NCBI GenBank assembly: GCA_000381605.1
Contig: KB906755.1
Location: 434,001-498,000 of the forward strand
DNA: 64,000 nucleotides
Direction of reading: 5' to 3'
Source: Acidobacteriaceae bacterium KBS 89
GTDB taxonomy: Bacteria > Acidobacteriota > Terriglobia > Terriglobales > Acidobacteriaceae
In this document: positions 15,833 through 25,278 of the stretch, in pieces
How the letters are laid out: each line of letters opens with the position of its first letter
Numbering within the stretch: position 1 is the stretch's first letter
Position numbers and translations under genes: made by a program
Notes under the pieces: model-generated
Told to the model about the DNA's origin: nothing
Databases searched by the model: none
What the model saw: only the letters and a program-made list of their open reading frames with translations

Positions 15833-17890
15833 ATGGCATATCAGGTTCTTGCACGAAAATACCGGCCACAACGGTTCGCGGATGTTGCGGGCCAGGACCA
15901 CGTGACCGTGACGCTGATGAATGCGCTGATGCAGAATCGGATTGCGCATGGGTATATCTTCAGCGGCCATCGCGGCATTGGAAAGACTACGATTGCCCGC
16001 ATTCTGGCGATGGCCTTGAACTGCAGGAATGCGATCGGGTCGGCTGTGCGGCCGACGGCTGAGCCGTGTGAGTTGTGCGACAGTTGCACGGAGATCAGGG
16101 CGGGCAATGCAGTCGATGTGATCGAGATCGACGCTGCGACAAATCGCGGGATCGATGAGATTCGCGAACTGCGGGACGCGGCGCGCTATCGTCCGGCAAG
16201 GGATGAGTACAAGATTTACATTCTGGATGAGGCGCACCAGATAACGGATGCGGCGTTTAATGCGCTACTGAAGACGCTGGAGGAGCCGCCGGACCACATC
16301 GTCTTCATGATGGCGACGACGCAGCCGGAGGATATTCCGCAGACGGTTCGTTCGCGATGCCAGCACTTCAGTTTTCATGCGGTGAAGCTGGTGGACATTC
16401 TGGGCGAGCTGCGGGGGATCGCAGAACGCGAAGGCGTGGATGCGGATGAGGGGGCACTGAGCCTGTTGGCCGAGGCCGGCGATGGCTCGATGCGCGATGC
16501 GCTTTCCATCATGGACCAGGCGATTGCGAGTGCTCCGGTGGAAGATGGACGGCCGCGGCTGGATGCGGGACAGATTCGTGAGCTGATGGGAACGGTTCCG
16601 AATGCGGTGTTTGAGCGGATTCTTGAGGCGGTGGATGGGAACCGGAGCGCTGAAGTCATCACGGTGGCGAACCAGCTGCTGGATGCGGGGAACTCTCCGG
16701 CGCAGTTGGCGCGGCAGTTTGTGCGGTATCTGCGGAACTGCGTGATTGCGAAGATTGCGGGGATTGGTGTGGATGGCGCGGGTGCCGATGGTGTGGCGGG
16801 CGAGTTGCTGCAGATTTCGACGGATGAACAACGGCGTGCGGGGCGGTCTGCTGCGCTGTTTAGCGAAGAGGAGCTGACGCGGTTTCTGCAGGTAATGCTG
16901 CGGACGTTTGATGAGTTGGGATACCGGCAAGAGCAGCGGTTTCACTTTGAGCTTGGACTGCTGAAGCTGGTGCATCTACGGCGATTGTTGCCGATCGAAG
17001 AGGTGTTGAGCCAGTTCCCTGTCGGTGGTGGTTCGCGACCCGGCCCCGGAGTGGCCACTGCTCAAACCTCAAAGACGCCTGCTCCGGGACCATCGAGGAA
17101 TCTGGTTAGCGGAGCCGCGACTGCGCGAGCGCTGGATACAAGTGTTGATGTGGCGAGGCCAGCGTTTTCTCCGTTCGAAAAAGACCAGAGTAAGAGACGG
17201 TTTGACGAGAAAGCCGTTGCGGCTGTGCCAATCGCGACACCGATGCCGATACCAGTGGCAGTGGCTTTGCCGGTGACACTACCGACTCCGACGGAGATGG
17301 TGCTTACGGATGGCGATGCGATTGGTGCTGCACTTATCGAGGTAGGTGATCTGGCTGAAACCGCTGTGGCTGCTTCGCCGCTGGAGTTGCCAATCGACTT
17401 GGAGCCCAGCTTGCCATCCAATGGGGAGCCAAGTGAAGCTGTCGCGGAAAAGCCTGCGGTAATCCACGGCTTGGATTTGCAAGTTCCCTCGTCGCTCGAT
17501 GCGGAGGCGCTTCAGGCAGCTGCCGTGGATGCCTTGTCGAAGGTGAAGAATCAGGCTACGCCAGCGGATGCTCTTGCGGATGCTGTGTGGACTGTGACCA
17601 ACGGCGAAGTACAGGTCCAGACCGAACTTTCGAAGACCATGCTGTCGATGGTGATCAACAGCGAGACGGATAAGCTGGTGAAGAGTGCGCTACGCGAGGC
17701 AGGGGCGGGGGCCTTGAAGCTGGTGCTGTTGCCGGGCGTGAAGACCGCTGCTGCAGGGAAGAAACCCAGGGCGGCAAAGAGCGGGAGTGCACAGGCTAAG
17801 GCAATGGAACATCCGATTGTGCAGCGCGCACAGACGCTGTTCAATGCAGAGATTCGCACTGTGATCGATCTGCGGGACGGGGATTCCTAA
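15833..17890 (+). CDS. dnaX: DNA polymerase III subunits gamma/tau
   Basis: Clamp-loader ATPase of the replicative polymerase. Residues 1-220 form the AAA+ module: Walker A GHRGIGKTT at 45-53, a zinc-binding cluster with CELCDSC, Walker B ILDEAHQ and the SRC motif SRCQHF. Domain III follows (residues about 240-380), then an Ala/Pro-rich linker and a C-terminal tau-like domain (residues about 545-685). The total of 685 residues is normal for tau. I did not see an obvious slippery A-run that would make a shorter gamma form. It is first in the dnaX-ybaB-recR unit. Confidence 0.97.
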   Translation: MAYQVLARKYRPQRFADVAGQDHVTVTLMNALMQNRIAHGYIFSGHRGIGKTTIARILAMALNCRNAIGSAVRPTAEPCELCDSCTEIRAGNAVDVIEIDAATNRGIDEIRELRDAARYRPARDEYKIYILDEAHQITDAAFNALLKTLEEPPDHIVFMMATTQPEDIPQTVRSRCQHFSFHAVKLVDILGELRGIAEREGVDADEGALSLLAEAGDGSMRDALSIMDQAIASAPVEDGRPRLDAGQIRELMGTVPNAVFERILEAVDGNRSAEVITVANQLLDAGNSPAQLARQFVRYLRNCVIAKIAGIGVDGAGADGVAGELLQISTDEQRRAGRSAALFSEEELTRFLQVMLRTFDELGYRQEQRFHFELGLLKLVHLRRLLPIEEVLSQFPVGGGSRPGPGVATAQTSKTPAPGPSRNLVSGAATARALDTSVDVARPAFSPFEKDQSKRRFDEKAVAAVPIATPMPIPVAVALPVTLPTPTEMVLTDGDAIGAALIEVGDLAETAVAASPLELPIDLEPSLPSNGEPSEAVAEKPAVIHGLDLQVPSSLDAEALQAAAVDALSKVKNQATPADALADAVWTVTNGEVQVQTELSKTMLSMVINSETDKLVKSALREAGAGALKLVLLPGVKTAAAGKKPRAAKSGSAQAKAMEHPIVQRAQTLFNAEIRTVIDLRDGDS

Positions 17891-17942
17891 GGCAACAAAG
17901 GGATTCTTAGAGCAACAACGGGATTAGTAAGCGAGGGTGATC

Positions 17943-18275
17943 ATGGACTTCTCCGATCTGGGCAAGATGAAAGAGATGATGGGGCAGGCGAAGCTGATGC
18001 AGGAACAGATGGAGAAGAAGCTCGTTGCCACGGTGGTGGAGGCTTCGAGCGGCGGTGGCGTCGTGACTGTTCGGATGAATGGGAAGAAAGAGGTTCTTCG
18101 GATTAAGATTGAGCCTACTGCGATGGGGAGTTCAGCCAGCGATCTGGAGCTGCTGGAAGACCTGATTGCAGCGGCGGTAAATGAGGCAGGACGACGCGCG
18201 GATGACGCGATGAAGGCAAGCGTGGCGGGGATGATGGGTGGGTTGGGACTACCGGATCTGCCGGGGCTGGGCTAG
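17943..18275 (+). CDS. ybaB: YbaB/EbfC nucleoid-associated protein
   Basis: 110 residues starting MDFSDLGKMKEMMGQAKLMQ, the amphipathic N-terminal helix of YbaB dimers, followed by the central sheet (GGGVVTVRMNGKKEVLRIKI) and C-terminal helix (LEDLIAAAVNEAGRRADDAM). YbaB binds DNA as a tweezer-like homodimer. ATG 17943 is preceded by GAGGG; an in-frame GTG lies 6 nt upstream. The stop codon touches the recR GTG start directly, a conserved dnaX-ybaB-recR arrangement. Confidence 0.96.
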   Translation: MDFSDLGKMKEMMGQAKLMQEQMEKKLVATVVEASSGGGVVTVRMNGKKEVLRIKIEPTAMGSSASDLELLEDLIAAAVNEAGRRADDAMKASVAGMMGGLGLPDLPGLG

Positions 18276-18899
18276 GTGGCCGGTTCTTTCGGTACAAACT
18301 CGAATCGGTTTGCGGAGCCGATGGCGCGGTTGATCGAGGAGTTGAGGAAGCTTCCCGGAATTGGGACGAAAAGTGCGCAGAGGCTGGCGTTTCATGTGCT
18401 GCGGTCGTCGGCCGAGGATGCTGAGGCACTGTCGGTCGCGATTTGGGAACTGAAGCTGCATTTGCGGCTCTGCTCAGTGTGCAACAACATTACGGATGTC
18501 GATCCTTGTGGGTATTGCACGAGTCCCATGCGGAATCAACGCCTGGTATGTGTGGTAGAAGAGCCGACGAATATTGCCACGATTGAAAAGACGCGGAGCT
18601 ACAACGGGGTGTATCACGTGCTGCATGGAACGCTGTCGCCGATTGGGGGGGTGGGGCCGGAACAGTTGCGAATTGCGAATCTGCTGACTCGGTTGGGTGA
18701 GTTGGATGAGGTGATCCTTGCGACTTCGCCGACGACGGAGGGTGAGGCTACCGCGGCTTATCTGGCGCATGAGTTGCGAGTAGCGAAGGGCGATCTGAAG
18801 GTTACACGTATTGCTACCGGGGTGCCCGCGGGGAGCGATATTGAGTATGCCGATGAGGTGACGATGACGCGAGCTATGGAAGGGCGGCGGGAGTTTTAG
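18276..18899 (+). CDS. recR: Recombination mediator RecR
   Basis: 207 residues, normal RecR length. In order: the helix-hairpin-helix [17 protein letters not shown], the four-Cys zinc finger [16 protein letters not shown], and the Toprim domain ([35 protein letters not shown]). RecR works with RecO/RecF to load RecA on gapped DNA. The GTG start begins right after the ybaB stop (TAG GTG), so translation is coupled. It converges on a small unknown gene 14 nt away. Confidence 0.97.
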   Translation: MAGSFGTNSNRFAEPMARLIEELRKLPGIGTKSAQRLAFHVLRSSAEDAEALSVAIWELKLHLRLCSVCNNITDVDPCGYCTSPMRNQRLVCVVEEPTNIATIEKTRSYNGVYHVLHGTLSPIGGVGPEQLRIANLLTRLGELDEVILATSPTTEGEATAAYLAHELRVAKGDLKVTRIATGVPAGSDIEYADEVTMTRAMEGRREF

Positions 18900-18913
18900 C
18901 GGATGCGCGTACT

Positions 18914-19213
18914 TTACCTGTAGCTGGCCTGGGCGGTGGTGTGGTCGAAGTCGAGCGTCTCCGCCACCTGCACGATTGCGCCGTTGATTGCAGCCATCTC
19001 CTTTGTCACACGGCGGATCTCGTACTCGGGTATTCCGCTGTCCCGGAGCACAGCCAGGGCGACGTTCAGATTTGGGAACTGCTGTGGATCGTGTCGTGTT
19101 TTGCAGTCGTGGGTCGAGATATAGGTTGTCTCTTCTGCCGAGTTTCTGTAGATCCGATAACGGGTCAAAACATCTCCCTTCGCTCCTGCCGGCACTCCTT
19201 GGATTTGCGGCAT
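18914..19213 (-). CDS. Small hypothetical protein
   Basis: 99 residues, no signal peptide or membrane span, rich in Thr and charged residues (RYRIYRNSAEETTYISTHD, EIRRVTKEMAAINGAIVQVA). I do not recognise a family. It is converging with recR and lies 86 nt downstream of another small unknown on the same strand. Coding status rests on a well-formed frame of normal composition and on the absence of a better reading on the other strand. Confidence 0.5.
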   Translation of the reverse strand: MPQIQGVPAGAKGDVLTRYRIYRNSAEETTYISTHDCKTRHDPQQFPNLNVALAVLRDSGIPEYEIRRVTKEMAAINGAIVQVAETLDFDHTTAQASYR

Positions 19214-19299
19214 TCGTACTGAACCTATCGGCGGTGGTGTGGAGAGGATGAGGTCTGTTCCGATGAATTTTCTGAGACGCTACAGCGTCGTCGGCCACC

Positions 19300-19632
19300 T
19301 TATCGATATCTCACGGCCAACTCGAGGGCGGTTGCCTCGTCCTCCTCGTCGGAGATGATCTGCTGTGCGAACTGAGGCGGCATGGATTTTTGCAGACCAG
19401 GTTCAGGCACTGCGTCGGGCACCGGGTTGAGAGCGAGGCCGGCGATCCAACGTTCCACATACCTGCTGGCATGCGCGCGTCCGCAGAAGTGCCGCGTGCG
19501 CCGTAGCATCTTTGCATCCCACTTCGGCAGAATCACCAGGTTGCCGTTCCTCTCGTACAACATTACCCAGTGGTTTGCGAATGACTTCTGCATGTCGCAC
19601 TCCTCGCATTTACAGGTCTGGATCAGAGACAT
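19300..19632 (-). CDS. Small Cys-containing hypothetical protein
   Basis: 110 residues from ATG 19632. The N-terminus has TCKCEECDMQ, a CxCxxC cluster that could bind zinc, with another Cys-His pair in RHFCGRAHASRYVERWIAG. The remainder includes MLYERNGNLVILPKWDAKML, which resembles a small beta domain. I do not recognise the family. A longer frame to 19662 adds 10 residues. It precedes the 99-residue unknown on the same strand and may share its transcript. Confidence 0.6.
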   Translation of the reverse strand: MSLIQTCKCEECDMQKSFANHWVMLYERNGNLVILPKWDAKMLRRTRHFCGRAHASRYVERWIAGLALNPVPDAVPEPGLQKSMPPQFAQQIISDEEDEATALELAVRYR

Positions 19633-19765
19633 CGAACTTGCCCTTTCGCCGATTTGGCACAAGTGCCTGCACAGCGCCCAGCAGAGGCGACACTGTTGCT
19701 ACCTTTATCGGCGGCGCTGTTTATTTCACTATGGTCGCGGCGATGATGGGGGTTGCGTCGGGGAA

Positions 19766-21373
19766 TCAGGACGCGCGGAGGTTGCCGCCGGTCATCTGGT
19801 TGGGTTTGTCGAGCTTGAGTAGTGACAAAATTGTTGGCGAGATATCGCGCAGGCTCCCGCCCTCACTCAGGGTTGGGGTGTTCCCTTCTTCGGTGATGTA
19901 GATGAAGGGGACAGGGTTGGTTGTATGGGCGGTGTGGGGGCCACCGGTAAGGGGGTCGATGAGCATCTCGGCGTTGCCGTGGTCGGCGGTGACGAGGAGG
20001 CTGCCTCCGCGCTGGCGTATGGCCTGGTAGATGCGGCCCAGCTGAGTGTCGACGGTCTCTACGGCGCGGATGGTGGGTTCCATCTTGCCGGAGTGGCCGA
20101 CCATGTCGGCGTTGGCGAAGTTGACGATGATGACGTCGAACGCTGTGTCGTTGACGGCTTTGATGACGGCGTCGGCGATGCCGGAGGCGGACATCTCGGG
20201 GGCGAGGTCGTAGGTGGCAACCTTCTGGGATGGGATGAGGGCGCGGTCTTCGCCGGGGAAGGGCTTCTCGATGCCGCCGTTGAAGAAGTAGGTTACGTGA
20301 GCGTACTTCTCCGTCTCGGCTACGCGGAGGTTGCGGAGGTTGGCCTGCGACATGAGGTTGGCTAGGAGGTTGTCCATCGATTCGGGGGGGATGACGATGG
20401 GGAGTTTGAAATTTTTGTCGTACTGGGTCATGCAGACGTAGTGGAGGCCGGTGGGTACAGTGTGGAGGGGTATCTCGGCGTCCAGTTCGGCGGCTTTGGG
20501 GAGTTGGAGGCCCTGGCTGCCGACGGGGTCGGCGGTGAGGCCGGAGCGGCGAGTGAGGACGCGAGTGATCTGACGGACGCGATCGGCGCGGTAGTTGAAG
20601 TTGATGATGACGTCGTGGTCGCGGATGGGGCTGATGGGTTCGCCCTCCGAGTTGAGGCAGGTGAAGGGCGGGATGAACTCGTCGGTGATGCCATTGTTGT
20701 AGAGTTCCTTGATTCGTTCGATGGGATCGGGATAGCGTCCGCCTTCGGGATGGCCTGTGACGAGGGCGTCGAATGCTTGCCTTTCTTTTTCCCAGCGGAG
20801 GTCGCGGTCCATGGCGTAGTAGCGGCCGCTGACAGAGGCGATCTGGCCTATGCCGGTTTCGCGAAGAGTGTGCTGTAGTTGCTTGAGATAGGCGAGGCCG
20901 CTGGTGGGCAGGGTGTCGCGTCCGTCCATGAATGCGTGGATAAAGACGTGGGTCAGCTTATGTTGCGCGGCCATGCGGATGAGAGCTTCGAGGTGGCGTT
21001 GGTGCGAGTGCACGCCGCCGTCGGAGAGCAGACCGATGAGGTGGAGCGCTCTTCCCTTTTGCGCGGCCAGTTCGCAGGCGCGGACCAAAGTTGGGTCGGT
21101 GAAGAGGCTGCCGTCGAGGATGGCGGTGTCGATGCGGGTCATGTCCATGCGGACTATTCTTCCCGCGCCCAGATTCAAGTGGCCGACTTCGCTGTTGCCC
21201 ATCTGACCGTCGGGCAGGCCGACGAAGTGCTCGCTGGCGCGAAGGAGGGTGTTGGGGTACTCGCTGAGCAGTTTGTCGTAGGTAGGTTTGCGGGCCTGGG
21301 CGATGGCGTTGCCGTGAGTCTCGGGGCGATAGCCCCAGCCGTCGAGGATGGTGAGAACGATGGGTTTGGACAT
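19766..21373 (-). CDS. gpmI: 2,3-bisphosphoglycerate-independent phosphoglycerate mutase
   Basis: Interconverts 3- and 2-phosphoglycerate (EC 5.4.2.12) with a covalent phosphoserine and two Mn ions. It has 535 residues from ATG 21373. The Ser nucleophile lies in [17 protein letters not shown], the metal ligands are in the N-terminal [11 protein letters not shown] and the C-terminal [12 protein letters not shown] and [12 protein letters not shown], and the middle domain carries [16 protein letters not shown]. The frame continues 54 codons upstream, but that part is not conserved-looking. Together with eno further along the window this covers two consecutive glycolytic steps. Confidence 0.97.
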   Translation of the reverse strand: MSKPIVLTILDGWGYRPETHGNAIAQARKPTYDKLLSEYPNTLLRASEHFVGLPDGQMGNSEVGHLNLGAGRIVRMDMTRIDTAILDGSLFTDPTLVRACELAAQKGRALHLIGLLSDGGVHSHQRHLEALIRMAAQHKLTHVFIHAFMDGRDTLPTSGLAYLKQLQHTLRETGIGQIASVSGRYYAMDRDLRWEKERQAFDALVTGHPEGGRYPDPIERIKELYNNGITDEFIPPFTCLNSEGEPISPIRDHDVIINFNYRADRVRQITRVLTRRSGLTADPVGSQGLQLPKAAELDAEIPLHTVPTGLHYVCMTQYDKNFKLPIVIPPESMDNLLANLMSQANLRNLRVAETEKYAHVTYFFNGGIEKPFPGEDRALIPSQKVATYDLAPEMSASGIADAVIKAVNDTAFDVIIVNFANADMVGHSGKMEPTIRAVETVDTQLGRIYQAIRQRGGSLLVTADHGNAEMLIDPLTGGPHTAHTTNPVPFIYITEEGNTPTLSEGGSLRDISPTILSLLKLDKPNQMTGGNLRAS

Positions 21374-21580
21374 GCTCAGTAAAGGATAGCAAGTAGCGTT
21401 GAGCTTTGGGGCTGTGAGCGGTGAGGAAGAAACGAGATGAGGTGAGGGAAAATTTTCGGCTGAGAAGTGGCTTTCTCCACTGCGCCGGAAAATGCGCCGC
21501 CTGGGGTCGAAATTACGTTTTCCTCGGCCGGCCACAGGAGAACGGGCAACCGCGAGTGCGCGATGCTGGGGAAATCTTTT

Positions 21581-22543
21581 TTACGGTACAGAATTCCAGG
21601 ACTTGTCAGGATTGAATTCTGTTAATGCTTTGGCGCTTTCGGTCGTGCCGGGACCAAGATCCTTTTCGAGGAGGACACCGTTCTGGCCGATGATGAAGGT
21701 TGCGATGCCCGTGTCGCCGTACTTCTCCGGATAGGCGATGAAGGCGAAGCCTGCTGTCATCTTCCCGTTGACGATGTAGTCTTTCGCGCCGCCTTTGGCA
21801 TCGGCGCCCTGTTTGGTGAGTATGCGATAGAAGTAGCCGTGAAATGGCTGCTGCTTGCCTGCCTGCGGGGTGAGGCCTTCTGTGGAGGCGAACGCTACCA
21901 AGGGGCCGAGCGGGCTGCGGGGTGTCCCATCGGGCGATTTCCAGTAGAGGCCGTTCTGTTTCCCTTCGTCGCTGATGAACTTTTGCGCATATTGCTTTAC
22001 GCCGTCGTGACGTTGAGCGAAGTATTCGGCCTGGGCGTCCGCCATGGCATTCATTACGTCGATGGTTGCGAGTTCGTTGTCGCCGACGCGGCGCGCGAGA
22101 ATCTCCGTCTTGCCGGCGGCGATGTCGAAGGACCACTGCCCTGCACTGTTCTTTGTGAGGGGAATCGGGAACGGATGGTTGTCGGCTCCGACCAGGAGAA
22201 CCTCGGTGCCGTCGGTCTGTTTGCGCCAGCGATTCATGGTCTGATATGCGGAGGTGAAGCTCTCCCCGGTGGCCTTGTCTTGCGCTGCGTCGCCGGAGAA
22301 GAGCAGGTCCGCTGAGCCTGATCCGAAGATTGCAAGCAGAGCGCTACGATCTTGCGCTTTGGTGGCGGAGAGCAGAGCTGCCCCAGCGTCTTCGGGTGAG
22401 GCGAATGTTTTAGGGCCTGCCTCGGTGGGCGCCGATACCTTCGTTGGGTTGCAGGCGACGAGCGGCAGGAGCGTCGCGAGGACCGCGGCCATTGTCCGGA
22501 TGCGGGAGGGACTCATCGTGCGATTTGGCGCTACCGTTAGCAT
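21581..22543 (-). CDS. DUF2950 secreted protein
   Basis: 320 residues from ATG 22543, preceded by GGGAG. A lipoprotein-type signal (MAAVLATLLPLVACNP) implies a lipidated Cys. The remainder matches DUF2950: FASPEDAGAALLSATKAQD, a central WKSPDGTPRSPLGPL, HGYFYRILTKQG and the end FIIGQNGVLLEKDLGPGT. Function is unknown. It lies 103 nt downstream of a DUF3300 gene on the same strand, a pairing I recall from other Gram-negative genomes, so the two products may act together in the envelope. Confidence 0.9.
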   Translation of the reverse strand: MLTVAPNRTMSPSRIRTMAAVLATLLPLVACNPTKVSAPTEAGPKTFASPEDAGAALLSATKAQDRSALLAIFGSGSADLLFSGDAAQDKATGESFTSAYQTMNRWRKQTDGTEVLLVGADNHPFPIPLTKNSAGQWSFDIAAGKTEILARRVGDNELATIDVMNAMADAQAEYFAQRHDGVKQYAQKFISDEGKQNGLYWKSPDGTPRSPLGPLVAFASTEGLTPQAGKQQPFHGYFYRILTKQGADAKGGAKDYIVNGKMTAGFAFIAYPEKYGDTGIATFIIGQNGVLLEKDLGPGTTESAKALTEFNPDKSWNSVP

Positions 22544-22645
22544 TGCGATTCTCCCTGTAACGTAATTGGTTGTTACTTGATGAGGAGGTTTCTGGGGCTT
22601 GCGAGATCGTCTGGCTTCTGACATTATTTGCCGGTTGAGCGAGTG

Positions 22646-24082
22646 CTATCTTCGTCCGAAACCACCACCACCACCACGGAAACCTCCACCACCTCCCCAT
22701 CCGCCGCCGCCGGCGCTGCGACCACCCCAGCCACCACCACCGCCGCCACTGCCCCAACCACGTGCGCTTGAGGAACGCGATTGCCAACCGCCGCCGCCGC
22801 CTCCTCCGCCGAATCCGCTGAAGGCTGTTGATCCTTTGCCGCTTCCGCTGTAGTCGCTGTGGGACGCAGAGGACGACGTGTCACCCCAGCCGTGGGCTCC
22901 AGCTGAGCCTGAACCCGATGTGCTTTGCCATCCGCTGCCGGTGTTCTTGTAGGTGTTGCCGTTGGCTGCGGCGTATTTGTTGCCGCTGGAGGTCTCGGCT
23001 GTTCCATAGTTTCCGGCGGCACTCGAGTAGTGCTGGGTGTCGACGGTCTGACCGTTCTTCGAGACGGTGGAGCTTCCCCAGTTGGAATAGGCGTTGGAGC
23101 CCTGGTGTGTGGCCCCGTAGGCTCCCGTGTAGGGGTTGTAGGCCTGTCCTACTTTCTGGGTTCCGTAGGCGGTTGAAGTTGACGCGCCGCGCGCGTAGGT
23201 GCCTGTGGCGGGGTTGTAGCCAGCGGAGGCATGAGCGCTTCCGTAGGCTCCGTAGTAGGACGCGCTGGAGCCGTAGTAGCCGCCGTGCCAGGCGGCGTTA
23301 CCGTAGTAGGCCCCGCCGTGATAGTAGGCTGCTCCTCCATACCAGTTGCATCCCCAGTAGCTGTATCCCCAGCCGTAACCGCCGCTCATCATTGCGCCGA
23401 TCGCCAATCCGGCTCCGAAGGCGATGACTCCAGTGGCAACCACGTCTGCGGTGCTGTATCCCGGAGTTACGTATGGAGTGCCGTAGACGACAGTTGGGTT
23501 GTATTCGGGAACATAGACGACCTGCGGGTTGGTGGGCTGAATGACGATGGTCTGCGGAGATTGCTGCACGACAGTGATCTGAGGCCCGGACTTGAGATTG
23601 CCCGCCTTCTGCGCTTCCGCGCGGAGGGTTTGCACCGCTTTCATGACGTCGGCTTGCTGGTTGTGATACGCCTCGCCCAAGGATGAGGTCCAGGCCAGGC
23701 TTTGCGCCATCTTGTCGAGGACGGATGCGAACTGTGTGAGGGCCTTAACGCTTGGGTCCCATGTTTGTTTATCTACCGCCTGCGCCAGCGCAGTTCCAGT
23801 GAGGGACTTATTCGTCTGGAGCCAGTTGTCGGCGATGGCGACCTGATCGGGAAAGGTCGAGGCGCTGAGGATCTGGGCGACGAGCGCGTCGGGGTAAAGA
23901 GCGATGGGGGCGACGAGTGCCTGTAGCTCGGCGGTGGTCATGGGTGCTCCCTGACCCGAATATTCAGGTGTGGACGCGGGTGGGGTGGATTGAAATGCCA
24001 TCGCGTCGATGGGAGTCGTAAAGGCAATCAGCGGGACGCACAGGGCGGCTGACAGGATCTTTTTGCCAAGTAGCAGATTCAT
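22646..24082 (-). CDS. DUF3300 secreted protein with Gly-rich tail
   Basis: 478 residues. A signal peptide (ALCVPLIAFTTPIDAMA) precedes the DUF3300 domain: LQALVAPIALYPDALVAQIL, TFPDQVAIADNWLQ, LDKMAQSLAWTSSLGEAY and NPQVVYVPEYNPTVVYG. After a short hydrophobic Gly/Ala stretch comes a 220-residue low-complexity tail rich in Gly, Ser, Tyr and Trp that ends in long Gly runs. The tail looks surface-exposed and may self-associate. Upstream of the DUF2950 gene and likely in the same transcript. Confidence 0.9.
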   Translation of the reverse strand: MNLLLGKKILSAALCVPLIAFTTPIDAMAFQSTPPASTPEYSGQGAPMTTAELQALVAPIALYPDALVAQILSASTFPDQVAIADNWLQTNKSLTGTALAQAVDKQTWDPSVKALTQFASVLDKMAQSLAWTSSLGEAYHNQQADVMKAVQTLRAEAQKAGNLKSGPQITVVQQSPQTIVIQPTNPQVVYVPEYNPTVVYGTPYVTPGYSTADVVATGVIAFGAGLAIGAMMSGGYGWGYSYWGCNWYGGAAYYHGGAYYGNAAWHGGYYGSSASYYGAYGSAHASAGYNPATGTYARGASTSTAYGTQKVGQAYNPYTGAYGATHQGSNAYSNWGSSTVSKNGQTVDTQHYSSAAGNYGTAETSSGNKYAAANGNTYKNTGSGWQSTSGSGSAGAHGWGDTSSSASHSDYSGSGKGSTAFSGFGGGGGGGGWQSRSSSARGWGSGGGGGGWGGRSAGGGGWGGGGGFRGGGGGFGRR

Positions 24083-24244
24083 TGTGAACTCCTACGAAAA
24101 CGGGGGCGGACCACTGTTTATCGATGCAGAAACGCAGCGAGACAGGTCTCATCGAATCTTCTGCGGGGCGCCTGTCGCAGGCAACTAGCAAAAGTGATAG
24201 GACTGCGGGATCACTTTATTAGGCGATGGGACGTTGTGGTGCGG

Positions 24245-25201
24245 TCAACCTACAGTCGAGGCGTAGGAGGTGGTGTGATAGCGGTTGCCGGTGGACATGA
24301 GGTCGGCGATTTCGTCGAGGGATTGGATGCCGCCACGGGCGCCGACTGCGGTGCAGTTGAGGGCAGCGGCGGCGCAGGCGAATTCGAGCTGGCGCTCGAG
24401 GGACCAGTCCTGCAGGAGGCCGTAGATGAAGCCGGCGTGGAAGATGTCGCCGGCGCCGGTGGTGTCGACGACAGGGACGCGGTAGGCGGGGGTGTGGAGG
24501 AGCTGTTTGCCGTCGAAGGCGAGGACGCCTTCCTGGCCGAGAGTTGCAGCGGCGAGGCGGCAGGCGTAACGGCGTTGCATTTTGCGGAGGGCCTGCTCGA
24601 GGTCGGGGTCGGCCATGAGGCGTGAGGGGAAGTCGCGGCTGACGATGAGGTAGTCGACGTTGGCGAGGAGATCTTCGACGTTGGGGTAGAGCTCGTCGAG
24701 ATCAGCGATGACGGGGATACCGGCTTCACGTGCCCATGTTGAGGCGAGGATGGCGGCTTGGGTGTCGTAGCCGTCGACGTGGAGGGCGCGGGCGTTGGTG
24801 ATCCATTCGCGCTGGAGGTCGGCGGGGTGGAGTGCGAGACGGCCTTCAGAGTCGCGGCGAATGAGGACGGTGCGCTCGCCCTGAGCGTCGACGAGGATGA
24901 GGGACTGGGCACTGGCACTGCCGGGGACGGTGATGATGCGGGTGTCGACCCCGGCGTGGGAGAAGGCTTCGCGGTGAAGTGTGGCGGCGAGGTCGTCGCC
25001 GAGCTTGCCGACGTAGCGGGTGCGGAGGCCCCAGTGCTGGCAAGCAACGACGGTGGTGGCGACTTGTCCGCCGGGGAGGGTGCTGACGGTGGAGTATTCC
25101 GTCTTGGAGCCGCGCGCGGGGTAAAGGGACAGGGGGATGACTGTGTCGGTGGCGTTGAGCCCAACTCCGACGAGGTCAACAACCTTTGACAGCTTCGCCA
25201 T
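24245..25201 (-). CDS. PfkB-family carbohydrate kinase
   Basis: 318 residues of the ribokinase fold: N-terminal Gly-rich substrate motif (VDLVGVGLNATD, PGGQVATTVVACQHWG), YVGKLGDDLAA, and the C-terminal signature VDTTGAGDIFHAGFIYG, where Asp is the catalytic base and GAGD the anion hole. The sugar cannot be named from motifs. No Shine-Dalgarno is evident before ATG 25201. It lies 77 nt downstream of the sirtuin gene on the same strand and may be co-transcribed. Confidence 0.9.
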   Translation of the reverse strand: MAKLSKVVDLVGVGLNATDTVIPLSLYPARGSKTEYSTVSTLPGGQVATTVVACQHWGLRTRYVGKLGDDLAATLHREAFSHAGVDTRIITVPGSASAQSLILVDAQGERTVLIRRDSEGRLALHPADLQREWITNARALHVDGYDTQAAILASTWAREAGIPVIADLDELYPNVEDLLANVDYLIVSRDFPSRLMADPDLEQALRKMQRRYACRLAAATLGQEGVLAFDGKQLLHTPAYRVPVVDTTGAGDIFHAGFIYGLLQDWSLERQLEFACAAAALNCTAVGARGGIQSLDEIADLMSTGNRYHTTSYASTVG

Positions 25202-25278
25202 GGATTAACTGTAAATGAATTGGGTGGGTCTTGTTGCCTGGGTGGCGTTGCAGAATGGGCGGTTCGCGGTTTGTCGGC

